Source of the DNA: Flammeovirgaceae bacterium
GTDB taxonomy: Bacteria > Bacteroidota > Bacteroidia > Cytophagales > Cyclobacteriaceae
Assembly (NCBI GenBank): GCA_024638265.1
Contig: JAHEKQ010000007.1
Coordinates: 1 to 64,000, forward strand
Length of the DNA stretch: 64,000 nt
Reading direction: 5' to 3'
In this document: positions 19,622-28,396 of the stretch, piece by piece
Layout: each line of letters begins with the position of its first letter
Numbering within the stretch: the first letter of the stretch is position 1
Program-made: the position numbers and the translations under genes
Notes under the pieces: generated by a model
What the model was told of the DNA's origin: nothing
Database searches by the model: none
What the model saw: the letters and a program-made list of their open reading frames with translations, nothing else

Positions 19622-20496
19622 TATTTATTGTCAGTCACAATTTTCGTTCCTTTTCTCTTGAAATTCAAACTGGTTTCTTCCGGATTTACCGCTCCGGGTA
19701 ATTTAGATTGTAATATCTCCTCCATCATCCTGTGATATTCCTCAAAGGTGTGAAGGTTATTGTGACCACCACCGATAACGGAATAAAGCCTGGTGAGGTC
19801 CGGTTGGATTTTTGAAAGTGTGATTGAAGTTTTGAATGGTATGAGTTTATCGCTGGTTCCGTGAATAATCTTGATGGGACAATTAACGTATTTCAGATAC
19901 GTGTAGGTACGGATTGGAAACCTCATAATCAGCGACATGGGCATGAATGGTACAAACCGGGTAGTCAGTTTGGTAAGACTGTAAAATGGCGATTCCAGGA
20001 TTAACATACGCGGGTTATTCAATGAAGCCAGTTTTGCTGCAAACCCGGAACCCATTGAACGACCATAGAGTATTATATATTTCTCTGCCACCTGTTCCTT
20101 GATCAGGTCATATACCGTTTGAAGGTCCTTCTTGATCCCTCCTTCGGTGCGCCGTCCCGTGCTTTTCCCAAACCCCCGATAATCCATCATCACCACATCA
20201 AAGCCCTGCCTCGTAAAGTCAATGGCAAATTTGCCCCAGCCCTTGATCGATCTTGAATTGCCCTTGAGATAAAAAACGACTCCTCGTGGCTTTTCAATTT
20301 TGAAGTGTATGGCATTGATATTGACCCCCTTGCCTGAGGCAATATTATATTCCTTAAAATCCTGGTCAGGATATTTGAAGTTGAAATCAGCGGGCAGTTT
20401 CTCAGGCTTGAACAGAAATTTCTCCTGCCAGAAATAGAGGATGACATTGGCAGCGAGGTAAAGGATCAGGACAACTATTATTATGGTGGTCCACAT
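19621..20496 (-). CDS. Alpha/beta hydrolase (membrane-anchored), tandem paralogue
   Basis: A 291-residue hydrolase with an N-terminal membrane helix (IIIVVLILYLAANVILYF), oxyanion region FYLKGNSRSIKGW, nucleophile elbow GRSMG in LYGRSMGSGFAAKL, and acid/His in HGTSDKLIPF and GGGHNNL. It is clearly a duplicate of the downstream gene, with which it overlaps by one base. KGN in the oxyanion loop replaces the HGN of its partner. Substrate unknown; a shared envelope lipid or ester target is only an inference. Confidence 0.9.
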   Translation of the reverse strand: MWTTIIIVVLILYLAANVILYFWQEKFLFKPEKLPADFNFKYPDQDFKEYNIASGKGVNINAIHFKIEKPRGVVFYLKGNSRSIKGWGKFAIDFTRQGFDVVMMDYRGFGKSTGRRTEGGIKKDLQTVYDLIKEQVAEKYIILYGRSMGSGFAAKLASLNNPRMLILESPFYSLTKLTTRFVPFMPMSLIMRFPIRTYTYLKYVNCPIKIIHGTSDKLIPFKTSITLSKIQPDLTRLYSVIGGGHNNLHTFEEYHRMMEEILQSKLPGAVNPEETSLNFKRKGTKIVTDNK

Positions 20497-20516
20497 TCAG
20501 GCAAGATAGGAAATTA

Positions 20517-20600
20517 GGTTCAACCGTTCAGCTGTTAAGAGGTTCAGTGGTTCAATGGTTCAGTAGTTTAGGCTTTGCGCCTTTGCGTGAAAATATCTTC
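20517..20600. repeat. Composite octad repeat: GGTTCAGT array plus CTTTGCG element
   Basis: Between the flavin reductase stop and the hydrolase start. First an array with an 8-bp period (GGTTCAGT, GGTTCAAT, GGTTCAGT, AGTTTAGG and degenerate units before them), then GGCTTTGC-GCCTTTGC and GTGAAAATATCTTC. The whole composite reappears in inverted order and orientation at 63118-63226. Confidence 0.8.
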
Positions 20601-20664
20601 TGTGAAGCCTTAGGAGGAAAGGAGTATGAAGAATGAAAAATGTTCTACCTGTTCCCGGGATTCC

Positions 20665-21291
20665 TTAAAATGGCAAATCACTCTTCCTCGCATAAGGAAA
20701 CTGGCCGATCTTTTTGAGCTCATAATAACTGTTGAGCCCTGAAATCCCCGCTGTTTGAGATTTTTCCAGGTCGAGGTGGCCTTCAGAGTCCATAATATCA
20801 TCATCGAAATGAAGGTGAAGGATCTCTCCAATTACCAGGATGGTTTCATTGGCTTTAATCGGGACACTTTCCAGATGGCGCATGCCAATCTTTAGGGGGC
20901 TTTCTCCGACATAGGGTGCTTCAAAGCCTTTTATGTATTCTTCAGTGAACCCGCATTTTTCAAATTCAGATTCATCCTTTTCGAATTTTGCGGAAGTATA
21001 ATGTGCCCTTTCAATCCTCGTTATGGGAATGTGATTGATCGTATAAAACCCAGAGTCTGTAATATTCTCATAAGTATGCCTGCGGACTTCCGTTTTTGGG
21101 CGGAGTACAAAGCCCAGCAGTGCAGGGTTACTACCCAAATGAACTACTGAGCTGAAAATGGCAAGATTACTGTCTCCTTCCATGGACCGACTACCTATGA
21201 GATTGGCCGGTTTTATACCGGTGATGGAGTTGATTATGTTCAACCTCTTTATTTTTGGGGTGGACAGGATGTCTTCTTTCGTTAGATGCAT
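20665..21291 (-). CDS. Flavin reductase family protein (FMN-binding split barrel)
   Basis: A 208-residue protein of the flavin reductase-like split-barrel family (DIM6/NTAB type), which bind FMN and reduce flavin or act as oxygenase partners. Seen: PANLIGSRSMEGDSNLAIFSSVVHLGSNPALLGFVLRP, the usual FMN contact region, followed by HTYENITDSGFYTIN and PLKIGMRHLESV. No partner monooxygenase is adjacent. It is divergent from the SDR gene with 57 bp between starts. Confidence 0.88.
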   Translation of the reverse strand: MHLTKEDILSTPKIKRLNIINSITGIKPANLIGSRSMEGDSNLAIFSSVVHLGSNPALLGFVLRPKTEVRRHTYENITDSGFYTINHIPITRIERAHYTSAKFEKDESEFEKCGFTEEYIKGFEAPYVGESPLKIGMRHLESVPIKANETILVIGEILHLHFDDDIMDSEGHLDLEKSQTAGISGLNSYYELKKIGQFPYARKSDLPF

Positions 21292-21348
21292 AAGAGGATT
21301 TTGTAAGCTTTAACACCATTTCAACGATTCTGTTTTTAATTTGCGACT

Positions 21349-22104
21349 ATGAATATTGATTTGACGGGAAAAGTGGTACTGGTGACAGGAGCCACAAGAG
21401 GGATAGGAAAGGCAATCGCCGAGGCACTGGATAAAGCGGGCGCGACAGTTGCTGCACATGGTAACACCGGAATTGAAGAAGCGGGATCATGGGTCGCTAA
21501 TGCCCGGAATACGAGGTTGTTCAAGGCTGATCTAACCGATAACGCAGCTATTGAGAAATTATATGAAAATGTAAAAGAATCTTTCGGCCAACTGGATGTC
21601 CTGATCAATAATGCGGGCATATCCATTGATTCACCCCTGGAAAAAAGTTCAGATGAATGGACTGCCGACTGGGATAGAACCCTGCAGGTAAATCTCAATG
21701 CCCCGGCACTTTTATGCAAACTGGCGATAAATGATTTTACGGAGAGGGAATCCGGAATAATTATCAATGTGGCTTCAAGAGCAGCTTTCCGGGGTGATAC
21801 CGTGGATTATATGGCATATGCGGCCTCAAAGGGAGGACTGGTGGCACTCACCAGGTCCATAGCGAGGGGAATGGGAAAGAAGGGCATCACAGCATTTACC
21901 CTGGCACCTGGTTTTACACATACGGATATGGCAGAGCAGTTCATAGATCAATATGGAGAGGAGTATGTGGCCAGCGACATCGCTCTGAGGGAATTAACCA
22001 GACCAGAGGATATTGCACCTTTTATAGTATTTCTGTGCAGCGGTATGGCAGCCCATGCCACCGGGGGTACCTTTGATTTCAATGCGGGGAGTTATGTACA
22101 TTGA
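21349..22104 (+). CDS. SDR family NAD(P)-dependent oxidoreductase
   Basis: A 251-residue classical short-chain dehydrogenase/reductase. Motifs: TGATRGIGKA (cofactor loop, near residue 13), NNAG near 85, catalytic Ser in INVASRAAF, and YMAYAASKGG (Y-x3-K). The sequence pattern is close to 3-oxoacyl-ACP reductases (FabG) but it is not placed with fatty acid genes, so the substrate is left open. TTAATTTG 8 nt before the ATG resembles a -7 element. The next gene starts within its last codons. Confidence 0.92.
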   Translation: MNIDLTGKVVLVTGATRGIGKAIAEALDKAGATVAAHGNTGIEEAGSWVANARNTRLFKADLTDNAAIEKLYENVKESFGQLDVLINNAGISIDSPLEKSSDEWTADWDRTLQVNLNAPALLCKLAINDFTERESGIIINVASRAAFRGDTVDYMAYAASKGGLVALTRSIARGMGKKGITAFTLAPGFTHTDMAEQFIDQYGEEYVASDIALRELTRPEDIAPFIVFLCSGMAAHATGGTFDFNAGSYVH

Positions 22105-24265
22105 TGTTCTGAGACCTGTGATCAAATACATTTTCTTGCTTCAATGTGTCATTGCCTTTGGACAGGTGAATGGCAATTCTCCTGAGTATTACGTCTTTAT
22201 TGAGAATGGTCGCCAGGGGGTCAAAACTGATGACGGAAATGTAGTTATTCCAGCTTTATACGATCAGGTAGGCTGGACTGATTCCGGGTTTAAAATGCAT
22301 TCAGGGGTTACCGGATACCGGATTAATGGGAAATGGGGTCTGGTGAATGCCACCGGGAAGATTATTGCCGATCCAGTTTATACCACGCTCGAAAAGGAGA
22401 AGTCAGGGACCTATATAATTGCGGGAGAAAGTGATATTTCCGGAAGGATATATAAGGGATTGATTAATGCGAGTGGGGAAAAGGTACTTGAATTCCGATA
22501 TGGGGCATTATCGGTGGTTAATGAAAGAGTGATCGCCAGGATGCCTTCAGGCAATAACCTGAGTAGGGCAGGTCTGCTGGCCATTGACGGAAAAGTATTG
22601 ATTCCCTTTGAATTCAGAAACATCAGCCCGCTGGGATCACTCAGGTATTCCGCTGAAACCCCTGAGGGAAAATACTTAATATTTGATGACGTGGGGAACC
22701 GAATCAGTAATCTCGTCCTGGACAGCCTAAGTAGTTTCATTGGAGATTTTTCAAAGATATGGGAAGGACACAAAGCCGGGTTGATCAACCGGAATGGTGA
22801 GGTGGTTGTAACCCCTTCATATAAACAGATAGAGTTTGGCGCGAACTCCATTGAAGGCAGACTGTTTGACCGTTGGCAGGAGATCGATGATGCAAACAAT
22901 GAAATTGCCAGCTACCGCTATGACCGGATTCGTAGGGTGGAAGACACCATTCTGCTGGTCGAGGCCAACAGCCGTTTTTGGTTGATTACAGAATCTGACC
23001 AACGGGTTGGTAATGTGGTCCTGGATTCAGTTGAGGAGTTCGAGGATGGTTTGGCTGTAGCACTATCAAGCGGGAAGTGGGGTGTATTGAAATCTTCCGG
23101 GGAGTGGCTTATCTCACCAAAGTTCAAATCAATTGACCGCAGAAATGGTTTTTTCAACACTTCGGATTTCCGGAACAGGTGGCGCGTCTATGACGAATTT
23201 GCAGTCGAAAAGACCCAGGGATTCTATGAGGAGATAGGGGAGTACCACAAACTTCATTTCCCTGTACGTAAAGGAGATTATTGGGGATTGATATCGAGGA
23301 CCGGGGAACAGGTGATCAATTGTGTATTCGATTCCTTATCACTTATACGCGAAAATCTGATATCTGTAAAGTTCAAAGGCTTATATGGGATAATTGATAT
23401 TAAGGGGAATTGGGTGATTCTGCCCAACCCGCATAAGAAAGAGGTGATTAATGATTTGCTTTATCTCGAATTAAAGGGGAGGCAATCAATTATCAAGCGG
23501 TATGACGGAGACATAGTTTACTTCACTGATAACCCCATTGAAATTTTTGACGACTATTTCCTGGAAAGATTAAGCAATGGTAAAGTTTGGAAAATCAATT
23601 ATTCCGGTGTGATACAGACGAAGGAACTGGTTGATATAATTCACCGGGAACCAATTAATTTCTCAGAGTTCGAGGATATTTTTTCTCCTTCTGAAGGCTT
23701 TGTGGGTATTAGAAAGGACGGAAAGTATGGATTTGTGGATGACCAGAACCGCCTAAGAATAGCTAATAGATATGACAGTATAAAAAGCTTTCACGAGGGT
23801 TTTGCTGGGATCAAACTCCTGGGTCGCTGGGGATTTGTGGATAAAAGTGAAAATCTAAGGATTCAGCCTGTTTATGATTGGGTGGATAAATTTGAAGGGG
23901 GAATCTGTGTAGTTCGCCAGGGTGAAAAATATTTCCTCATCAACCAGGGGGGAAAGGCCTTGTTCACCAAGGGCTTTGACGAATTATATCCAAGCACGCC
24001 CGAGCGATACCTTGTAAGGAGAAACAGTCTTTATGGGTTGGTGGCAAAATCAGGAGAGATGATGGTCAATTATATCTATGACGGACTTGAAGATCTTGGG
24101 GGAGACATGGTAATCGTGCACAAACTTGGAAAATTTGGTGTTGTGGGTATCGAAGGACTGGATGTAATTCCGAGGATCTATGATGATCTGGAATTCGATC
24201 CGGGAAAGGGTCATTTTTTCGGCCTTATCAAGGCTCCCGATGAAACACTTCTCAAACTGAATTAA
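22094..24265 (+). CDS. Exported WG-repeat protein
   Basis: A protein of about 723 residues made of WG (KWG) repeats: units such as YRINGKWGLVNATGKIIADPVYTTL, GKWGVLKSSGEWLISPKF, GRWGFVDKSENLRIQPVYDWVDKFEGG recur about every 40-50 residues to the end. In-frame ATGs exist at 22055, 22082 and 22094. I chose 22094 because it puts a signal peptide (MYIDVLRPVIKYIFLLQCVIAFGQ) at the N-terminus; this overlaps the SDR gene by 11 bp. WG repeats form beta-rich solenoid or propeller-like folds, probably for binding; no ligand is known. Confidence 0.88.
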   Translation: MYIDVLRPVIKYIFLLQCVIAFGQVNGNSPEYYVFIENGRQGVKTDDGNVVIPALYDQVGWTDSGFKMHSGVTGYRINGKWGLVNATGKIIADPVYTTLEKEKSGTYIIAGESDISGRIYKGLINASGEKVLEFRYGALSVVNERVIARMPSGNNLSRAGLLAIDGKVLIPFEFRNISPLGSLRYSAETPEGKYLIFDDVGNRISNLVLDSLSSFIGDFSKIWEGHKAGLINRNGEVVVTPSYKQIEFGANSIEGRLFDRWQEIDDANNEIASYRYDRIRRVEDTILLVEANSRFWLITESDQRVGNVVLDSVEEFEDGLAVALSSGKWGVLKSSGEWLISPKFKSIDRRNGFFNTSDFRNRWRVYDEFAVEKTQGFYEEIGEYHKLHFPVRKGDYWGLISRTGEQVINCVFDSLSLIRENLISVKFKGLYGIIDIKGNWVILPNPHKKEVINDLLYLELKGRQSIIKRYDGDIVYFTDNPIEIFDDYFLERLSNGKVWKINYSGVIQTKELVDIIHREPINFSEFEDIFSPSEGFVGIRKDGKYGFVDDQNRLRIANRYDSIKSFHEGFAGIKLLGRWGFVDKSENLRIQPVYDWVDKFEGGICVVRQGEKYFLINQGGKALFTKGFDELYPSTPERYLVRRNSLYGLVAKSGEMMVNYIYDGLEDLGGDMVIVHKLGKFGVVGIEGLDVIPRIYDDLEFDPGKGHFFGLIKAPDETLLKLN

Positions 24266-24295
24266 TCCGCTGGGAGGTTGGCGGAGAACTAATCA

Positions 24296-24303
24296 TAATT
24301 TTG
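24296..24303 (+). promoter_or_regulatory. -7 promoter element for nfeD-floA
   Basis: TAATTTTG, an exact TAnnTTTG match, 14 nt before the nfeD ATG. A TTG at 24278-24280 is 15 nt further upstream, closer than the usual 19. Confidence 0.5.
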
Positions 24304-24317
24304 TAGATTTGGTACCC

Positions 24318-24791
24318 ATGGTGGAATGGTTATCGGTTTTGGCGTTGATCGTGCTGGGAATTATCCTGATAGTGGCGGAGATTCTATTTGTTCCGGGTAC
24401 TACCGTCGTGGGAATTCTTGGCCTGGCTGCTATGGTAGTGGGCTTTTACCTCGGTTTTGAGTATTTCGGAAATATAACCGGGTGGTGGATCCTTATTCTT
24501 TCATCGACTATTTCAATTGTTGCCCTGGTGGTAGCTTTTCGTCAACGGTCTTGGGAGAGATTCAGTTTAAAGGATACAAACAAAAGTAAGTTTAATGAGG
24601 ATCTGGCTGTCGATTTAAAACCGGGCGATGAAGGAATCACCATTAGTGTCTTAAGACCCATTGGGAAGGCTGAATTTTCCGATAATGAATTTGAAGTAAA
24701 AACTCTGGGGGGCTATTTAAATGCCGGAACCAGGATAAAGATTATTAGAATAGAACAAAATAATATTTTCGTTGAACCTGTTAATACTTAA
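24318..24791 (+). CDS. NfeD-like membrane protein (partner of FloA)
   Basis: A 157-residue protein with two or three membrane helices at the N-terminus ([59 protein letters not shown]) and a C-terminal OB-fold domain ([21 protein letters not shown]...). This is the short NfeD type without the ClpP-like protease domain. NfeD proteins are normally encoded beside flotillin-like proteins, as here, and act with them in membrane microdomains. TTG 24309 is a possible earlier start; ATG 24318 is preferred. Confidence 0.9.
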   Translation: MVEWLSVLALIVLGIILIVAEILFVPGTTVVGILGLAAMVVGFYLGFEYFGNITGWWILILSSTISIVALVVAFRQRSWERFSLKDTNKSKFNEDLAVDLKPGDEGITISVLRPIGKAEFSDNEFEVKTLGGYLNAGTRIKIIRIEQNNIFVEPVNT

Positions 24792-24796
24792 ATAAA

Positions 24797-25783
24797 ATGC
24801 TTGAAGGTATTCCCTTATTAGTAACCATTTTCGGTGCGATAATACTGTTTTTCGTATTCCTGTATTTCGTACCGGTAAACCTCTGGATCACCGCGGTATT
24901 TACGCGTGTAAAAGTGGGTTTATTCGAACTGGTATTCATGCGGATCAGAAAAGTGCCACCCCGGATCGTGGTGGACTCCCTTATTACCGCTTCCAAAGCC
25001 GGTCTTGACATTACTACCAGTGAACTGGAAACTCACTACCTGGCAGGCGGTAACGTCCCTAATGTAATCAGGGCCCTGATATCGGCCGACAAGGCTAATA
25101 TTGAATTGCCGTTTAAGCAAGCAACTGCGATTGATCTGGCAGGCCGGGATGTTTTTGAAGCCGTGCAGATATCGGTTAATCCAAAAGTAATCACCACTCC
25201 CAAAGTTGCAGCGGTGGCAGCGGATGGTATTCAACTCATTGCAATTGCAAGGGTAACCGTCAGGGCCAATATCAAGCAATTGGTTGGGGGAGCAGGAGAA
25301 GATACGATCCTTGCCCGTGTAGGAGAGGGTATCGTTACTTCCATTGGTTCAGCCAAGACCCACAAGGAAGTGCTGGAAAATCCTGATAAAATTTCCCGAC
25401 TCGTACTTGAACGAGGACTGGATGCCGGTACAGCATTTGAAATCCTGTCTATTGATATCGCCGATGTGGACGTTGGAACTAATATCGGGGCGAAACTTCA
25501 AACCGACCAGGCAAGCGCTGACTTGAAAGTAGCAGAGGCCAAGGCTGAAGAGAGAAGGGCTATGGCGGTAGCCTTGGAGCAGGAGATGAAAGCAAAAGCC
25601 CAGGAGGCACGTGCCAAAGTAATCGAAGCAGAGGCAGAAGTACCCAGGGCAATGGCTGAGGCTTTCAGAACTGGAAACCTGGGCATCATGGATTATTACA
25701 AGATGCAGAACATCCAGTCCGACACGGATATGAGAGATTCCATCGCCGGCGGAGGCAAATCTTCCGGAAAAACTAAAAAATAG
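24797..25783 (+). CDS. floA: Flotillin-like protein FloA
   Basis: SPFH-domain protein that oligomerises on the membrane and organises lipid microdomains. Seen: an N-terminal hydrophobic hairpin ([28 protein letters not shown]), the SPFH domain ([16 protein letters not shown] ... [21 protein letters not shown]-type region), the long coiled Ala/Glu-rich segment ([23 protein letters not shown]), and the C-terminal [21 protein letters not shown] characteristic of FloA/YqfA. At 328 residues it is of the usual length. It follows nfeD after 5 bp. Confidence 0.95.
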   Translation: MLEGIPLLVTIFGAIILFFVFLYFVPVNLWITAVFTRVKVGLFELVFMRIRKVPPRIVVDSLITASKAGLDITTSELETHYLAGGNVPNVIRALISADKANIELPFKQATAIDLAGRDVFEAVQISVNPKVITTPKVAAVAADGIQLIAIARVTVRANIKQLVGGAGEDTILARVGEGIVTSIGSAKTHKEVLENPDKISRLVLERGLDAGTAFEILSIDIADVDVGTNIGAKLQTDQASADLKVAEAKAEERRAMAVALEQEMKAKAQEARAKVIEAEAEVPRAMAEAFRTGNLGIMDYYKMQNIQSDTDMRDSIAGGGKSSGKTKK

Positions 25784-25805
25784 AAAACAGTAAGAATCAA
25801 GTAAA

Positions 25806-25834
25806 TGTGCAGGGGCCCGGCTCCTGCACTTTTT
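25806..25834 (+). terminator. Hairpin terminator after floA, close to the next start
   Basis: GTGCAGG and CCTGCAC form a 7-bp stem, extendable through GC pairs, and are followed by TTTTTG. The T-run ends only about 5 nt before the ATG of the RluA gene, so it may act as a terminator for floA or as an attenuator for the following gene. Confidence 0.75.
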
Positions 25835-25838
25835 GTTT

Positions 25839-26543
25839 ATGAAGCTTAAGTTCAAGGATATTATCCTGAAAGAGACCGAAGACTATATCTTCGTCAATAA
25901 ACCACCGGGTATCTCCACCCTGGCAGACCGGTCTGATCCAAGTCATCTCCTGGATGAAGCCAGAAAGTATCTGCCCGATTTACAAGTCTGTCATCGGCTG
26001 GACAAGGAAACGAGCGGGGTCCTGCTTTTCTCCAAAAACAAAGAGGCATACAGGTATGCGGCGATCCAGTTTGAAGATCGAAGAGTCAAGAAGAAGTATC
26101 ATGCATTAGTCGATGGAAGGGTCAGCTGGAAAGGTATGGAGGTGGAAGAGGCCATCAAAGTGTCTAATAAAGGAGTGGGCCTCGATTCCCAGGGTAAAGA
26201 GGCTATTACCAATTTTAACACCTTGGAGGTATTTAATCACCATTCACTGGTGGAATGTCTTCCCATAACCGGAAGGATGCACCAGATCCGGCTTCACCTT
26301 ACACATTTGGGGCACCCCATTGTCGGGGACGCTAACTACGGTGGAAAGCCATTTTTCCTCAGCAGTATTAAGAGAAATTACAATCTTAAAAAATGGACGG
26401 AGGAACAACCCATTATGAAGAGAGTTGCACTGCATGCCGTGAAATTGGGATTAGTAGATGTTCATGGCAATTTCATCGATGCGGAAGCTCCCTATCCGAA
26501 GGATTTTGCCGTTTCGCTGAAACAACTCAGGAAGTATGTTTAA
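25839..26543 (+). CDS. RluA family pseudouridine synthase
   Basis: Converts uridine to pseudouridine in rRNA or tRNA. Seen: the catalytic HRLDKETSGVLLFSK with the nucleophilic Asp at about residue 54, and the C-terminal LPITGRMHQIRLHLTHLGHPIVGD. The 234-residue length without an S4 domain is like the short RluA/RluF-type group in Bacteroidota; the target base is not predictable. TTG 25833 is in frame but ATG 25839 fits better. A hairpin terminator directly precedes it. Confidence 0.93.
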   Translation: MKLKFKDIILKETEDYIFVNKPPGISTLADRSDPSHLLDEARKYLPDLQVCHRLDKETSGVLLFSKNKEAYRYAAIQFEDRRVKKKYHALVDGRVSWKGMEVEEAIKVSNKGVGLDSQGKEAITNFNTLEVFNHHSLVECLPITGRMHQIRLHLTHLGHPIVGDANYGGKPFFLSSIKRNYNLKKWTEEQPIMKRVALHAVKLGLVDVHGNFIDAEAPYPKDFAVSLKQLRKYV

Positions 26544-26591
26544 GGGCATAATCTGGCTGAATTGAGACTACATTCTATCTCCCAAAATTTT

Positions 26592-26622
26592 TTGTTTTAT
26601 AAAAATTAAGACTCTATCTTTG
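26592..26622 (+). promoter_or_regulatory. Promoter of the rplM-rpsI-rpsB operon
   Basis: TTG (26592-26594) followed after 20 nt by TATCTTTG (26615-26622), an almost exact Bacteroidota TTG-N19-TAnnTTTG promoter. The leader to the rplM start is about 45 nt. Confidence 0.8.
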
Positions 26623-26673
26623 CGTCCCGTTTGATAGAACCTTACTCCAAGAGTAGGAAAACGAAGAAAAATA

Positions 26674-27117
26674 GTGGATACATTGACCTATAAGACAAAA
26701 TTTGCCAACAGCGCTACTGTAGATAAGCAGTGGGTAGTTATTGATGCTGAAGGAAAGGTACTCGGAAGGCTGGCCAGTGAGGCAGCAAAGATCATCAGGG
26801 GCAAGAATAAGCCCGACTTTACTCCACACGTCGATTGCGGAGATAATGTTATTGTGATCAATGCGGAAAAAGTCAATCTGACCGGTAAAAAGTGGACCGA
26901 TAAAAAATATATCAGGCACACCGGTTATCCCGGGGGACAGCGGGAAAGGACTCCCAAGGAGGTACTTGCAAAGTTCCCTGAGCGACTGGTTGAAAACGCC
27001 ATAAGGGGCATGCTACCCAAAAACAGGTTGGGTAGGGCCATGTTCAAAAACCTGTATGTATACACAGGTCCTGAGCATCCACATGAAGCACAGAAACCAA
27101 AAGAGATTAAATTATAA
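26674..27117 (+). CDS. rplM: 50S ribosomal protein L13 (uL13)
   Basis: Primary rRNA-binding protein of the large subunit. Family motifs: [81 protein letters not shown]. Length 147, as usual. It starts with GTG at 26674; no Shine-Dalgarno sequence precedes it. First gene of rplM-rpsI-rpsB(-tsf). Confidence 0.98.
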   Translation: MDTLTYKTKFANSATVDKQWVVIDAEGKVLGRLASEAAKIIRGKNKPDFTPHVDCGDNVIVINAEKVNLTGKKWTDKKYIRHTGYPGGQRERTPKEVLAKFPERLVENAIRGMLPKNRLGRAMFKNLYVYTGPEHPHEAQKPKEIKL

Positions 27118-27124
27118 TTATTAG

Positions 27125-27511
27125 ATGGAATCAATCAGCGCCATTGGTCGTAGAAAATCCTCCATAGCCAGGGTATACATGACACCTGGTAAGGGAGAGA
27201 TAACAATAAACGACCGGGAATTTGAAGACTACTTTCCGGTAGAGACCCTGAGGACAATCGTGAAACAGCCCATCATGCTGGTGGAGAAGGACGGCACATT
27301 CGACTTTCAGATTAACGTAATCGGTGGGGGATATAAAGGACAGGCGGAAGCTGTCAGGCTTGGAATCGCTCGAGCTCTTGTAGAAAGCGATGAGGAGCTC
27401 AAGCCCGCTCTTAAGAAAGAAGGATTTATGACAAGGGATCCCCGTAAGGTGGAAAGGAAGAAGTACGGAAGGAGAAAAGCGAGAAGAAGATTCCAATTCA
27501 GTAAACGATAA
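27125..27511 (+). CDS. rpsI: 30S ribosomal protein S9 (uS9)
   Basis: Small-subunit head protein whose C-terminal tail reaches the P-site tRNA. Family features: the start [20 protein letters not shown], the middle [22 protein letters not shown], and the basic end [21 protein letters not shown] ending in the invariant Lys-Arg. 128 residues, normal length. It follows rplM after 7 bp with no visible Shine-Dalgarno. Confidence 0.98.
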   Translation: MESISAIGRRKSSIARVYMTPGKGEITINDREFEDYFPVETLRTIVKQPIMLVEKDGTFDFQINVIGGGYKGQAEAVRLGIARALVESDEELKPALKKEGFMTRDPRKVERKKYGRRKARRRFQFSKR

Positions 27512-27523
27512 TTCATCGAAATA

Positions 27524-28300
27524 ATGAGTAAGAAACTCGAGTATAATGATCTTTTAGATGCGGGTGTTCACTTCGGGCACCTGACCAGGAAGTGGAACCC
27601 CAAAATGGCTCCTTACATTTTCATGGAGCGGAACGGGATTCACATTATTGATCTTAATAAAACACTTGAATCTCTTGACAAAGCGGCATTTGCCCTCAAG
27701 AACATAGTACGATCAGGAAGGAAAGTAATGTTTGTGGCGACTAAGAAACAGGCGAAAGAACTGATTTCAGAGGAAGCTGCCAGGCTGAAGATGCCCTACG
27801 TTACTGAGAGATGGCTCGGCGGAATGTTGACTAATTTCACTACCATCAGAAAGTCCCTGAAAAAGATGCAGTCCATTGATAAAATGGTAAAGGGTGAATC
27901 TTTTCAGAATATGGCGAAGCGTGAGAGATTGATGGTCTCCCGTGAAAGGCAAAAGCTTGAGAAGGTGTTAGGAGGTATTGCAGATCTAAACAGGTTGCCT
28001 GCAGCACTTTTCGTAGTAGATGTCAGGAGAGAGCATATTGCGGTTAAAGAGGCGCAAAAATTAAATATCCCGGTTTTCGGATTGGTCGATACCAATTCTG
28101 ATCCGGACGATATTGATTTTCCGATTCCCGCTAATGATGACGCATTTAAGTCAATTAACATTATCACCCAATTCATAAGGTCTGTTATTGACGAAGGTCT
28201 GGAAGAACGTAAGAAAGAAAGAGAAGAGACTGCCAGAAAACAGGCTGAAGAAGAGAAGAAAGCAATGGATGAAAAGCGCGAGGAAGTCGACGCTGATTAA
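27524..28300 (+). CDS. rpsB: 30S ribosomal protein S2 (uS2)
   Basis: Small-subunit protein. Family motifs: LLDAGVHFGHLTRKWNPKM, YIFMERNGIHIIDLNKT, VATKKQAKE, RWLGGMLTNFTTIRKSL, and DVRREHIAVKEAQKLNIPVFGLVDTNSDPD. 258 residues with an acidic, Glu-rich C-terminal tail of the kind common in this phylum. It lies 12 bp after rpsI and 96 bp before tsf, with a strong hairpin in the gap. Confidence 0.98.
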   Translation: MSKKLEYNDLLDAGVHFGHLTRKWNPKMAPYIFMERNGIHIIDLNKTLESLDKAAFALKNIVRSGRKVMFVATKKQAKELISEEAARLKMPYVTERWLGGMLTNFTTIRKSLKKMQSIDKMVKGESFQNMAKRERLMVSRERQKLEKVLGGIADLNRLPAALFVVDVRREHIAVKEAQKLNIPVFGLVDTNSDPDDIDFPIPANDDAFKSINIITQFIRSVIDEGLEERKKEREETARKQAEEEKKAMDEKREEVDAD

Positions 28301-28326
28301 TCCGGGATCAAATATGTAAGATATTG

Positions 28327-28361
28327 AAAATTGAACATCAGGATCCTGGTGTTCAATTTTT
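28327..28361 (+). terminator. Strong hairpin between rpsB and tsf
   Basis: AAAATTGAACATCAGG pairs with CCTGGTGTTCAATTTT over 16 bp (one G-U) with an almost absent loop centred on GGATCC, followed by a T-run. It is a likely terminator or attenuator that sets the rpsB:tsf ratio. The AAAATT...AATTTT flanks make it act in both orientations in form. Confidence 0.8.
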
Positions 28362-28396
28362 GTTAATAGAATTCAGAAATAAAATAAATAGCACAA

